Shown: in pieces, positions 1-12,181 of the stretch
How the letters are laid out: each line of letters begins with the position of its first letter
How positions within the stretch are numbered: position 1 is the first letter of the stretch
NCBI RefSeq assembly: GCF_047496725.1
Contig: NC_132982.1
Span: 372,001-436,000, forward strand
Direction of reading: 5' to 3'
DNA from: Anoplolepis gracilipes
Lineage: Eukaryota > Arthropoda > Insecta > Hymenoptera > Formicidae
Length of the DNA stretch: 64,000 nucleotides
The notes under the pieces: generated by a model
What the model was told of the DNA's origin: nothing
The model's input: only the letters and a program-made list of their open reading frames with translations
Database searches by the model: none
Position numbers and translations under genes: made by a program

Positions 1-2056
1 AATGACAGAAAAATTTGCAGTCTCCTGTAAAACCCATGGTATGGGATTTTTTCCAATATGCAATCTTGTACGGCTAATAAAATCTTCTTTATTAAAGTGA
101 TCCGCACATAATCCTGCTTTCTGAATTGATGCCGGGGACCACTTAAGTAACTTTTCATTACCTGTTTAAATACATCAGATTTATTTAAATATTATTTATG
201 TACGATGTATATACACTGGGAAAAAACATTACATATTTCCAATCACATTGCGTAAATGACTCTAATTTTATTAATAAAATAATTTTTATTAAAAAATGTC
301 ATTGAAACTTAATTAAAAATTTTATTGTTTTTTAATGTGTGCATACACTCTGTTATTGTATTGTAATATATAAATAAATATGTAATATCTGAAACAAATT
401 ATTATTTTCGTATTTTCCATAAAGAGATTTAGATTTAAATAGAATTTCAAGGAAATGCCGCAAACTTCAAAATACAAAATTGAATGAGCTACAGTGCATT
501 TGATAGGGAGAGAGCGGGGGTCTAGGGTATATAAAAAGTCTAAGATGGTTTGGGTGCATGGTCTTAATTTATGAGAAATTTGTATATAAAGTTAAGCATT
601 CGCCGAGCTCTGCTCAAGTACTTTTGACAGCGTCATTAAAGCATAGATTGCCGTGGCTGACAAGGAGAAGGCGCGAAATTAAAGTCACTGATTTTGATCG
701 GGGATTTTTTCTAGTATAGTACTCTATTAGAACAGTATTTGAGTAAAGGCGTAACCTTCAGCCGTGTTCGAGAAAATTTATTTAAAAGAAATATGATAGA
801 TGGTTTTTAATTAATCAATTGTCATAATTACGATTATCTTTCTAATTAAATATTACTATATCGTAATTAAATATTATTATATCGATTTATATCGTATTTG
901 GTGTCATTTTAATCACAAAAATTTCATTAATCCATTAAATTTATTTTCAAACCGATAAAATACGAAACAAAATTTTGAATTTTTATTTTATAAGATATTT
1001 ATATTACAGATAAAATAAGATCTCCACGAGACTGGTGAGTCGTCGAAAGCGAGAGAGAGAACAAATAAGGAGTAAGCGAGATAAACGACATCAAAGAGTT
1101 CCGAAGTCTTGCTCGCGAGGATTCCTTTATCCATTGTTTTTCGTATCATATATCTCACTACAGAAAATAAAACTTTTTTTATTTTGTCTTTTATCGATTT
1201 GAAAATAATTTTAATGGATTAATGAGATTTTTGCGATTAAAATGACACCAAACACGACATACATCGGATAATTTTTAATTAATCAATAGTCATAATTATG
1301 AATATCTTTCTAATTAAATATCCGATTTATATTGTATTTGGTATCATTTTAATCACAAAAATTTCATTAAAATTATTTCCAAACCGATAAAATGCGCAAT
1401 AAAAAAATTTTATTTTTTACAATAAGATGACATATTATACAAAAATTGTAGTATTTCCCATAATCTTACAACATCTTACCACAAATGTTTATTTATCTAT
1501 AAACAAATTAATTTGTTTTTAGATAAATAAATATTTGTAGTAAAATTACATACAAAAAATAAAAAAACGAGAAAAAAAAATTGCAGCGACGGAAATCTAG
1601 TTCGCAGCGTGATTGATACGGACCCAAATACCCGAACCACACCATCTTTACGTTGAGTGCTATCAAGTCACATAGAAAAATAGAAAAATAAAAAATATAG
1701 AAAAATAGTTGTTAAAAAAAAAGTTGATACCGCGTAGTCTTGAATTCACTCGCTGCAAAGAATAAAATTATGATCGCGCGGCTTAGACTAGTCGGTCACG
1801 CGCTTCACGTTTTAACGACGCTGTCAAAGGTATTTAAACAGAGCTTGGCGAACTTTAACTTTATGTGCAAATTTCTTACAGGGGAGTATACGACGTGGTG
1901 ATTACCGATTCAAACGAGGATTTTTTTTATGTGTAGTACTTAATTAGAAACAAGTTCTGTTAAAGCGAGAGAACACGCTTCTCAAGCATTCGTCTAAAAA
2001 AAATGTTGAAGATTTGCCAGCATTTCTTAAGACGTTGCGATGAAGCGCTATCGAAG

Positions 2057-2129
2057 TGCCCCGGTGGCTTGGTTGGTAGCGTTCTTTTTTAGTAACCGCG
2101 AGATCCCTGGATCGAATCTCACCATGTGT
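2057..2129 (+). other. tRNA-like sequence (Pol III A/B boxes), left foldback arm
   Basis: The stretch has an A-box-like GGCTTGGTTGGTAGCG and a B-box-like GGATCGAATCTC at tRNA spacing, followed by a T-rich run. Stem pairing is imperfect, and an inverted copy exists in the other arm. I read it as a tRNA-derived sequence carried by the repeat, not as a working tRNA gene. Confidence 0.45.
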
Positions 2130-2815
2130 AACTATTTTTTTTTAATTTTTGTGTAATTTATTTTTTTTTGTTCCTAGGAATATTTTATAACATTAATAAA
2201 TAAATATTACAGTTTTTTTTAATAATTGACATTTTATTTTTAACATTTTTTTCCATATATTAAAAGAAAATTCGAATGCTTTCTGTCAAAAATATAATAT
2301 AAGGAAATGTTTAATATACGAGAAATATATTACTACTAATAAAATAAATAAGTATATAACAATTATCAATAATAACGCGGATATTTTGGTAATTTAAAAG
2401 TTTATAACAATTTTGTAGTTTTGTTTGATATAACAATTTTATAATATGTAACGTTTGTTGTAAGAATAAAAAATGTATGCTATACAAATTTTTTTGATTT
2501 ATTTTTGTTCTTTATATATTTCGACTTGTATATATTATTTACAATTAATACTAATATGCTAACGAAAAAAAATAATTATTGTAAATTTACTTATTTATTT
2601 TATTAGTAGTAATATATTTCTCGTATATTAAACATTTCCTTATATTATATTTTTGACAGAAAGCATTCGAATTTTCTTTTAATATATGGAAAAAAATGTT
2701 AAAAATAAAATGTCAATTATTAAAAAAACTGTAATATTTATTTATTAATGTTATAAAATATTCCTAGGAACAAAAAAAAATAAATTACACAAAAATAAAA
2801 GAAAAAAAAATAGTT

Positions 2816-2888
2816 ACACACGGTGAGATTCGATCCAGGGATCTCGCGGTTACTAAAGAAGAACGCTATCAACCGAGTCACCGGGGCG
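2816..2888 (-). other. tRNA-like sequence, right foldback arm
   Basis: This is the inverted counterpart of the tRNA-like stretch at 2,057-2,129. It has a few substitutions (CGGTGACTCGG in the A-box side) and the same B-box core GATCGAATCTC. It is probably a tRNA-derived module duplicated with the arms. Confidence 0.4.
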
Positions 2889-3185
2889 CTTCGATAATGC
2901 TTCATCGCAACGTCTTAAGAAATGCTGGCAAATCTTCAACATTTTTTTAGACGAATGCTTGAGAAGCGTGTTCTCTCGCTTTAACAGAACTTGTTTCTAA
3001 TTAAGTACTACACATAAAAAAATCCTCGTTTTAATCGGTGACCACCATGTCATATACTTCCTTGTTAGAAGCTAAGGCCTATGCACCTAAATCCTTTCAA
3101 ACTTTTTATATCCTCAATTGCCCCTATCGAATGTACTACAGCTCATTCAATTTCGTATTTCGCGACATCTCCTCAGTATGTACAA

Positions 3186-4766
3186 CATGAACAAATTTAG
3201 TACAATCAAAAATTAGTATAACGCAATTATATTTAAATCCTACATGATACTACCACAGAAATTCGAAATAAGAACATTTTTAACAAAATTATATTGTTTG
3301 TTATTTTATTAAAATGTATTTAAAAAGTTTAAATTATTACATAAAATTGTTTGAAATTTTTTAGACTTATCAGTCATTTCTTTGTTTTTTAAAAATAAAA
3401 TTCAGTTTTATTTATTTATTGTTAAATATTTTTGGTATTGATTTTTTACTTACTGCAGTTTTTTATCCAAATGTCAAATCTGATATCAGTCCTTTGTGAA
3501 AAACGAAATAGTTTACAATTCTCTGATTTGACATTATTACAGTTTTTATATGCACATCTGTCAAATACCGTAATCTTTTTCACACTATCACTATCCATTT
3601 TCATTCACGAAAAATATCTGAAATAATCTGAAAAAAACACCTCTCCGGGCGCGAACAGAAAAACACCGAAAAAGAAATTTCAGCGAATTTCTACTAATCT
3701 CGTGATTTTTTCACCACACTTAGAAAAATCACAAGATAAGTTTTCAGTAACTTTTCAGTAACTACAATAAAAAAATTGTAAGATACTGAAAATCACTAAA
3801 TTATAGCTCAGTAACACAATATACTTCTAACAATAAGACACTCGACATGATCACTCGAGAACGCCGAACATGTATGAGTGTTGAGCAGTTGAGCGAAAAC
3901 AAGCGATAAATGAAACAACACGCAAATGCGTGTTTCTTCTGTTTGGGAGTTAATTCCCGCTTTCAACTGTTCTTTTCAAATCTATATATTCGAATCTATT
4001 AGGAACATTTATTTTACATCTATTCAAATTTATTTACAATATCCATCTCGATCATATATTGATAATATCTAATTAAATCGATCCGTTGAATTGTTCATTA
4101 TTCATTAATTAAAATAATTAAATCATTTATTTATAATTACATTGATACATTAAAAGGACTAATTTTTTTCTTCATCTCTTTTACAGGATATATCTTAAAG
4201 TGCTGTCATTATCTTTTTACGGCAAATTCTTTAGAATATTTTAAAACGAAAATTCTAATATAAAAATAAAGCTATATAGTTTTTAAATAGAAATGATCAT
4301 ATTTCACAAATGATAAGATTGAAATTTCGTGTGTTTAGATATAACGAAATGACAAGTAATAAAATTTATGAATAATGCTTTTTTTATAATATAATGTTTA
4401 TTTTACAATAGCATTGTTATTATATGTCCACGTTTCGAATTGTATGAAATAGTACATTTTTTTACAAATAATGTATGTATAAACACATAAAAATGATTCT
4501 ACAAGCAATTTGCGATATGTTTTGATTTCAGCTGTAATTAAATCAATATTAATTATCATGAAAATGGTTATTATTATATATGCTACCTATTTGTCATTTT
4601 GTCGTGCCTGAGCACGCGCAATCTCAGCCCTGTCATTCATAAAATATCATTTTCTTATTTTAAAACTATCGCGATATTTTTATTTATTATTAGCACTTTT
4701 GTTTTAAGAATGACTGTATAGTCATATAATACTCTAAGTATACCTATATAAAATGTCATTTCTATA

Positions 4767-4797
<31 letters not shown>

Positions 4798-5150
4798 TAT
4801 GTTATACATAAACATGATCAATAAATAAATAATTACAATTTCTTATTTTTTTACAATTTTGTTATTGCTGGCATACAATATATTAAGATAATAAAAATAT
4901 TAATAAAAATATTTTGGTTATAAATATATTAAGAATATATGAATTATAAATAACACAATAAATATTTTATATTTGTAACTTTTATATATTCACATAAATT
5001 TTTACAGAGTAGTACAATAAAAATATTTATTAATATATAATAAAATTTGTTATTTATAAAATTTTTATTGTAAAACATTAATATTAACAATATAATTATT
5101 ATATATGATTCGCCTGACTAGCTATTATTTATTTCTAAATTAAAGGAGTT
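3186..5150. other. AT-rich stretch without recognisable genes
   Basis: I see only AT-rich sequence with short simple repeats, for example a TA run near 4,765-4,800. The short open frames here have no coding character. No RNA gene or mobile element ends were recognised. Confidence 0.6.
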
Positions 5151-5154
5151 TAGC

Positions 5155-5318
5155 CTTGACTCGCACCAGGGACAAAGTCTTTTGATAAAGTCAACGGAAT
5201 TTAGCACGGACTCGAACCAGGGGCAAAGTCTTTTGCGGAATTTAGCACGGACTCGAACCAGGGGCAAAGTCTTTTGCGGAATTTAGCACGGACTCAAACC
5301 AGGGGCAAAGTGTGTCGG
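5155..5318 (+). repeat. 41-bp tandem repeat (3 full copies plus a degenerate one)
   Basis: Copies at 5,196-5,236, 5,237-5,277 and 5,278-5,318 share the core GGAATTTAGCACGGACTCGA and then a segment ending in caaagtctttt. A weaker copy precedes them from about 5,155. The array abuts the GC-rich LINE fragment that follows, so it may be part of that element. Confidence 0.85.
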
Positions 5319-5339
5319 TAAGGGGCAAACTCTGTCGCA

Positions 5340-6068
5340 CGAAAATGGAGGTCTCATCTTTATAGGGGCCTTTGGCTATCTGTCTATTAATCTGTGGTGA
5401 CGTGTCTGCATCCCGCTTCGGCGGGCGTCCCATGGGGTTGGAGTGGTGTGGGGGATGGAGGGGAGGGCCCGGTCGGGGCCGTGAGCATGGGGTCGGTATA
5501 TTTAATATGCCGATCCCTCGCCCCTCTGCCGCGAAAGCCGGTCGGGGTGGGGGGGGGGGCGCTGGGGAAGGCACATCCCGGTGTCCCCTCCTGTCTCCCT
5601 CCTTCCGGAACACCCATTCCGCGGCGCGTGCGGCGGGGGGGTCGGGGCACGGCGAGCTAACGCGTAAGCGTGCGCTTCTGGGCTTCGACTCCCTCCTCCA
5701 CTAGAGAGGGAAGGGAACTCGAGAAGGGAAACCTGGGTTTCCCTTCATCCAATCTCTCCAGTGAAGGGCGGCGGAGTGGTGCACACTCTGCCATCGGACC
5801 GTTAAATAGGCCAGTGAAGAAAATGTGGCCCAACAACATCTGGGCCACAGTGAAGGGAGTTTCCTCCTTGGGGTGAACTCAGGCCAGGAGAGGATCGCGG
5901 GATAATGCTGCTGGCGAGGCCCGCCCTCCCCGCGAATGGTCAGCGTAGGCACTCGTAGGGGTTTTAGTGGGTATGCCCGTTAAATAGGAAGAGTCCCACA
6001 TACCCCCAGGGAGTTCCCGATCCCCGGAGGATGTGGAATGCATTTTCCCTACGTTAAAAAAAAAAAAA
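5340..6068 (+). mobile_element. 5'-truncated R1-like LINE, 3' end with poly(A)
   Basis: A GC-rich block contrasts sharply with its AT-rich surroundings and ends in 13 adenines at 6,056-6,068, as expected of the 3' end of a target-primed LINE. It contains a hairpin-prone GTGGCCCAACAACATCTGGGCC segment and a second one around 5,965-6,015. The segment near 5,360-5,395 matches, in inverted orientation, the segment at about 37,285-37,345. No open domain-bearing frame remains. R1-clade assignment is by similarity in composition and repeats to the 31-36 kb copies and is tentative. The 13 bp after the tail (GGCCGTGGCACCC) also occur at 22,510, where another GC-rich copy begins. Confidence 0.5.
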
Positions 6069-6109
6069 GGCCGTGGCACCCAATGTGGCAACTTTGCATC
6101 AGCTGCTAG

Positions 6110-6870
6110 TAGCCGACTGTTGCAGTCGATTACTTACGCCGTTAATAGAATATAAATAATAAATGTAGTACAATAAATTATTTAGAATCAGTATATTTTA
6201 TTTTGATACATACATATATATAATACAAACATAAGATCAACATGTGACATAAAAATAAATCTTTCTTTTCTATTTAATACAATAATTTAATACAATATTC
6301 TGTATTTAATATAATAATTTTTACTTAAAATAATAAATTTTTAAAACTATAAAAAAATACATTTCTTAATAAAACAAAAATAAACTTTTTTAAATGAAAC
6401 GTAATAAACGTTAAATTTATATTATAAAATTTAATATAATATATTGCACTTGCAAAAACATTAATTATAATAGTTTGAATGGATATATACATGTATGTGC
6501 GTGCGTGCGTGCGTAGTTATAAATAACGCGTGTTCAAATATTAAATTATAATAATGTTTTAAGTTTTCTTTTTTTTAAATTTATGTGTTTTAAACAATTA
6601 TTAGTTCTTAACTTGCTATAATTATTTAATAATATATTTGTCATACATTTTATAATGTTTAATATAATTTGTGCATGTGAGTGGCCACAGATACATGTCA
6701 TCTATTATATTGCAGTAAAACTATTGGAATTTAAACTTTTTATAGTTAATCTTATCAGCAATTGCTGTCGATATGTAATACTTAAAAAAGCATTTTCATA
6801 CTCATTTGAAATCAAACATTGCATAATGCCATATACATGTTGATTAACTAATAGTATCGTATCTGATGAA
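6110..6870. other. AT-rich stretch without recognisable genes
   Basis: Simple AT-rich sequence with a short TGCG repeat near 6,500. Nothing coding or structured was recognised. Confidence 0.5.
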
Positions 6871-6879
6871 ATTGTTAAA

Positions 6880-7620
6880 CCACTTCTGTTTCAATCTAAG
6901 AAATATGAATTAAAAGTATCATAATTCTTAGTTTCAACAAATTCGCGACATAGATCATAACATAATTGGTCTTTAATATTAAATGCAGCATAACCACAAA
7001 TATATATATCAATACAGGATTATTACAATCAACTATATTAATGAAATTTTTGTTAATAATTTCTGAGAAGCTAGTGAGATCATCTGTTATAGAATTATTA
7101 GTTACATCATCTATAGTATCTGTTAAAGCATCAAATGAGAATGCAACTTGACCGTATTTAGCTGAATCAAGTCCTAAAACACTTTTAGTTCTTGTTTTTT
7201 TTTCAGATTCGATAATTTAAGTGAATAATATGTAATAATTAACACCAGTTAACTGTCGATAACGACTAAATCTATTTTCTAACTTATCAGTTTGCAATTT
7301 TCAAGGTAATACGTAAACAATTTTCAATTCATTTTATGAATATTTAATAAAATTTATCATTATATTCACATTCTGGAAAAGAGCATCAAAAGTGTCTTTG
7401 GTTAAAATACCATAATTTAAGTTCAAAGCTTTCCAACTGATTAACCATAACAAGAAATCATTAAAAAAAGTAATACGATCATCATTTTTATCAGTGAAAG
7501 CAGCTTCCAAAGGATTTTTGTGTAAAGCAGATTTTAAAGAATTATACCCAATAAGAACACGATAGTATATTATACGTTGAAATCTGGGATTTACGGCGTC
7601 TAAATGTAATGGATTTAACG
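6880..7620 (-). pseudogene. P-element-like transposase relic (C-terminal part)
   Basis: Several stretches of the minus strand read as a P/THAP9-type transposase C-terminus in order: FNDFLLWL and LTKDTFDALF from about 7,500 to 7,390, then KLQTDKLENRFSRYRQL and a G-x-N-Y-Y segment from about 7,310 to 7,240, then a DALTDTIDDVTNNSI stretch near 7,130-7,090 and a final NPVLIYI segment near 7,000. They lie in different frames with intervening stops, so the gene is broken. The QTD-x-LE-x-RF-x-x-YR pattern is the main reason for the family call. The N-terminal DNA-binding half was not found. Confidence 0.5.
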
Positions 7621-8027
7621 TATATTAGTTCCGTATAATTTTAGTTGTGATGTCCGGCTAATATACGTTGTCATAAATTACATTTATTCGTTTTTTAAAT
7701 GTCATTTTGCAACCAATAAAAATCGTATTTACTAAACGAATAAACTAAATTTTACGAATACATAATTTTTACGAATATATATACGAGTATATATATATAT
7801 ATAAACGTATTGCAATACCCGTTTAAAATACGTTGTCTATATTATTCTTTTAAATGATTTTTATTATTGAATAAACGTATTATATACAAACATTTTTGTT
7901 TTTAAGGAAACGTATTATATATGATTATATAATCGTATTATATAATATGTTTATATTTAAAAACAAAATATTCGTATATAATACGTTAATATAATCCTAT
8001 ATAATATACGATTATCTCATATATATA

Positions 8028-8201
8028 CTAAAAAAAGTCATTAATTTGACTAAATGTGTTTAGTCGGTTATCATTTCTTTAGTTAAAATATTTAAATATT
8101 TAAGTCAATACGATGTTTTTGGCTTAAATAATTAAATATTTCAACTAATAAAATAATGACCAACTAAACACATTTAGTTAAGTTAATGACTTTTTTCTTA
8201 G
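8028..8201. mobile_element. Small palindromic MITE (~174 bp)
   Basis: The ends CTAAAAAAAGTCATTAA and TTAATGACTTTTTTCTTAG are inverted, and the arms stay complementary for about 80 bp each, including ACTAAATGTGTTTAGT. It has no coding capacity. This is a typical short foldback MITE. Confidence 0.65.
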
Positions 8202-9213
8202 TGCACGATAAGATTTAATACAAAGAGGATAATACACATTTGATGACACTTGAATATAAAATAAAATAATTTTCAATTAAAAATTTATAACCTTTTATTT
8301 CTTTTAGAAGTTATATTTATACGTTATATGATTATAAAATGAGTGAAAAGAGTAAGAGAGGATCGACTTAATCTATGTTTTAATTTTTTAATTCATATTT
8401 TAATTTATTCTATTGATAATATTTAATAACTGTATATGTCAAAAGTACATTATATATATATATAGGAGGTATAGAGTTGTAGAAATTACTGTGAATATAT
8501 AATCAACAATATTATTGTGTGGAATACAACTAAAACTACTCACTAAAGACTTGCATTTATTTCTTGCAAAATTCTTTATCTTTTCCCTGTTATGTTATGG
8601 AATAACTTAAAACTTTTTGCGTCAATGTAAAAAAAAAATAAATCTCACTGTTATAAAAATTCCTTAAAACAACTGAAACTTTTTTGCGTAATAATTGTAC
8701 GAGTAACTAAATATTTGCAATGCAAGTTTTACTGAAGGCATTCTTAAGAGATAACCGACGTTAAAAATGTATCCTTTGTTCATAATAAATTCTTCCTCTC
8801 GGTTAACAGAATCAATTAATTGTGTCCAAAGTATGGAGTCTGCCGGATGAAGAGCTTTCCTTATTCGCGCGATATCGCCAGTTCGCCTCAAGCGAATGTC
8901 GACTGTCGATTCTGCCAAATTTAAGTGCTCTAGCGATCTGGCGCCAATGCACGTTTAAATTGATGGCTTCACGGTCCCTTGCATTTCGCGCTTAGGTACT
9001 TAGTATCTCCCCCTCTCGCTCGGACGAAGCCTACTCTCTTGTTCACGAGGGAGGCGCGATCTGGAGCTTTATCCTATTAATCGTTATGTTAATACGTTAT
9101 ATGATTATGAAAATTAATGTTTATATTAATAAAATAAAATTTAATTACTTGTTAGTATATAAATATATTATTAATAATTATAATAATAAAAGAATATTAT
9201 TGTAGTTACCACT
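8202..9213. other. Intergenic stretch, no recognised gene
   Basis: AT-rich sequence with a short GC-richer patch at about 8,860-9,070. The 84-codon minus frame at 8,664-8,918 starts without an ATG and matches nothing I recognise. I do not call a gene. Confidence 0.4.
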
Positions 9214-11515
9214 TTAGTTTTTCTTTGTATTTGCATTATACATGTGGCGACTTTTGGCCAATTTTAGCCATGATTGTATGGCATCTTTAATGCACTGATC
9301 GGAAGAATTGTTTCTTTTAAATTGCACTTTAGCAGCATCTGTAAAAATAAATTTTTTTTATATTTTTTATATACTAATTTTTATATACTAAAAATATGTA
9401 ATTTTTATATACTAAAAATATGTATTTTAAAAAGTATTATAAACAAAAATTGCACTGAACAAAAATTTTGATTAACTTATACGAAAATTTACTTATGTAC
9501 GAAAATTTGTAATTAACTATTTATGTCTTAACAAATAATGGATATTTTTTTGTAGGGCTTTTTACATTGAAAAAGGATATGCTTTTCAAAAAATTCCATC
9601 ATCTTTCAATTTTTATAAACTTTGTTTCGGAATTTTTATGTAATAACGCAAAAATTTGTAATATTTGTAATAACTATATGAAATTTAAATATTTTGTTAT
9701 AATATATAAAAATAAATGTAAAAGTGTGAAACCCTTTTTATTGCTTATGTACATATACTGTTAAAAATGATATATTAAAATTTTTCAATTTATTGACAAA
9801 ATTTAATGTCAAGAAATTAGTATTCCAATTTTTTGAAAAATTATTGTCATGGAAGAAATAAAAATGTAGTAATTTATTTATAAGAGATAAATAATTTGTA
9901 TAATAACAGTGTTATTATATGAACTTTAATGTTCAATCCATTGAAAAGCGTATTTATACATACCCGTAATAACTTCACGTAATTTTGTGGTTTCAAAACT
10001 TCTTTTCTTTTGTCCTTTCCAGTTGTACGTCATCGCTAACTCGTTTGTAATTAAAAATTTTAGCATATTCATTACGCTAGATCTTTGGTCAGTACCGCCA
10101 ATCGTGGAAAGACGTCCTTTCTATAAAAATCATAATTGCCACATTAGTCATGTTTAATTATTTGTAAATTATAAAAGTTGACATGATTATAATTTTAAAT
10201 CGTACCAGATAGATGTAAGCAGGGGATGGTGTTTTTTGGCTTTGAGCATCTACTTTTTCATGTAGTAATTCTTCCAATTTATTAAACTCATCATCGCTTT
10301 TCAGCGGTAACTCCGGCAATCCGTCCGGTTTCGATGTTGGATTTATTAATGTCGACATAGATTGTAAAAGCCGACTTATACAAACATTATTCTGCTCAGA
10401 TAAAATTGTTATTTTTTCCAATCGTTCCACTACATATTTTTGGAATTGTTCTTGAGACATTATTGTCCCTGTATCGACTTGTCTTGATGATGCATGACCG
10501 TGAAATTCTATGTCACTGCTTTGCGTATTCTTTGATAACGAACCTATAAAATAATAACAGAGCTTGCAATTGGAAATGTAATATTATATACAGGTAATAT
10601 CTAAAAATATTCATTTATATATACTAACTTTCAGAACGCGAAATAATTCCACTATTATATTATAATAATTCCACTATTATATATTTGCCATCAACATTTG
10701 AAGATTGATTTTGACATTTATTTCTGTCTGTACGTAAAGTATTGGATGTGGACGCATTTTTATTTTTCACGTTTTTATTAACATCCTTTTCATTGGAACT
10801 CGAATCGTCTTCTCCAGAATCATCAAAACTTGAGTCTCTTTGCTTATTGTTCTCATTCTCTGAGCCGTTTGAATTGAAAATTGTAGACTCTTCACGATTA
10901 ACAATACTTTTCTGCTTTTTTTGATTTCTACATTTAGTATCAGTAATGTAGGTAATCATTCTTGTGGAGGATTCGGACGTGGACGAATCAGACGTGTTCA
11001 CCTCTTCTTCTACTTTATCAGATAGTTCCATATATTTTTTCTGTGAAATTTCTATGGAATTGAGCGTGTCATCTTCTGTTGAACCATGTTCCAAAATAAT
11101 ATCCATGTATTTTAAAATACCATCATAGTCATCTGAAAAAATTATATTTGAACATTTTATAAAATATGTAGATTGAAACAGTAATTAGTGAAGAATGAAT
11201 AAAATAGTATTTAATCTTTATGAGAGCCTACGATTAGAATTGTGTTAATGCAATATATAAATTAAAATAAATTTATTATGTCTATATTTTTTTCGTTTTT
11301 ACACCAATACTTACCTGAAACTTTTAATACTCGGTGGATTTTATATTTCATCCATGTGGCGTCATATGGTTCATTTAATACTAGTTTGTCAAAAACTTCT
11401 TGTGATCTAGTCTTTGGCCAATAGCATTTCTTTCGGTTATCTATCAGCCAAATCAATGGGACGACGGCACACTCCTTTTTTTGCTACTTAGGTATTCCAC
11501 AAGGGAATATGTTTT
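9214..11515 (-). pseudogene. Five-exon DUF4806-type gene of a CACTA-like element
   Basis: Five minus-strand segments join in phase through GT-AG introns: about 11,315-11,515, 10,638-11,132, 10,206-10,543, 9,964-10,120 and 9,214-9,338. The first exon carries WLIDNRKKCYWPK and a conserved Trp/Lys-rich start domain. The second is acidic and Ser-rich, probably disordered. The third has a coiled-coil-like stretch followed by LPLKSDDEFNKLEELL. The fourth carries IGGTDQRSSVMNMLKFLITN, a DUF4806 hallmark. Function is unknown. The gene lies head-to-tail with the broken CACTA transposase at 12.2-14.1 kb, so it may be the element's accessory gene. Two lesions are visible: a one-base change in the A7 run near 11,483 and a ~20-bp duplication near 10,645-10,680. 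The first ATG is uncertain. Confidence 0.65.
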
Positions 11516-12181
11516 TTATTCTTTACGTTTTGAGACATGATTTAATATTCCTACGGATTTTTAATATCTTATACAATTAAATTTTACTACTTTTTTTGAC
11601 AATTCACAAATTATTGTTATTTATAAGAAAACACGATATTAAACAAATTTGTGATTATATATGTTTAAATATGATGAATACTTTGAAAACTTTTTTTATT
11701 TACGTTTTAAATATGATAAAAATATTTAAAAAACTTTTTTTTTATTTATTTTTTTATTTTAAATACGTTTTAATTAACGTAATTTTAATATCAAAATAAA
11801 TTCTTATTATAGATTCTGCACAATAATTTAAATACAATAGAATTTTATTAATTTTGCAGAATTTTCTGTTTTTCATAGATACAAAGACTCTAATTATACT
11901 TCATACATAAAACTGTAGTTAACTCATTCAAAAATGCTTACTTCTATTTTGTTTAATATTTTCATTGAATTTTATTAATAATATAAACTAAATAGTATTC
12001 ATACAAAATTATTACAAATGTAATAATAATTTAAACAAATTACTACACTACTTGGTGAATAATAGGAAAAACTCCGAAACCTTCTTTAAAAGGTAATCGG
12101 AGATATTTATTGGATATGTTATTAACAAAAAATGCAGTAGAAGTATTAATATTAATACTTTTTACATAATAAATACCTAGT
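11516..12181. other. AT-rich spacer between DUF4806-type gene and transposase
   Basis: AT-rich sequence with no coding character. The plus-strand frame at 11,596-11,799 is made of Phe/Leu/Ile/Lys codons, as expected from base composition. Confidence 0.5.

Larger units (their letters stand above)
450..3185. repeat. Nested inverted-repeat (foldback) element
   Basis: Three sets of inverted arms are nested. About 455-575 pairs with 3,065-3,180; 575-645 pairs with 1,805-1,885; and 1,878-2,355 pairs with 2,588-3,060, leaving a ~230-bp AT-rich spacer. A further inverted pair lies at 890-970 and 1,170-1,260, with a direct copy near 1,320-1,395. No protein-coding capacity is seen. The layout fits a non-autonomous foldback transposon built by insertion of one copy into another. 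Arm limits were estimated by eye to within ~10 bp. Confidence 0.7.

Noticed and set aside
2057..2129. Functional tRNA gene
   Set aside because: Acceptor and T-stem pairing are poor, and an inverted copy occurs in the same element.
8664..8918. 84-codon minus frame as a gene
   Set aside because: No ATG start, no recognisable motif and no supporting context.
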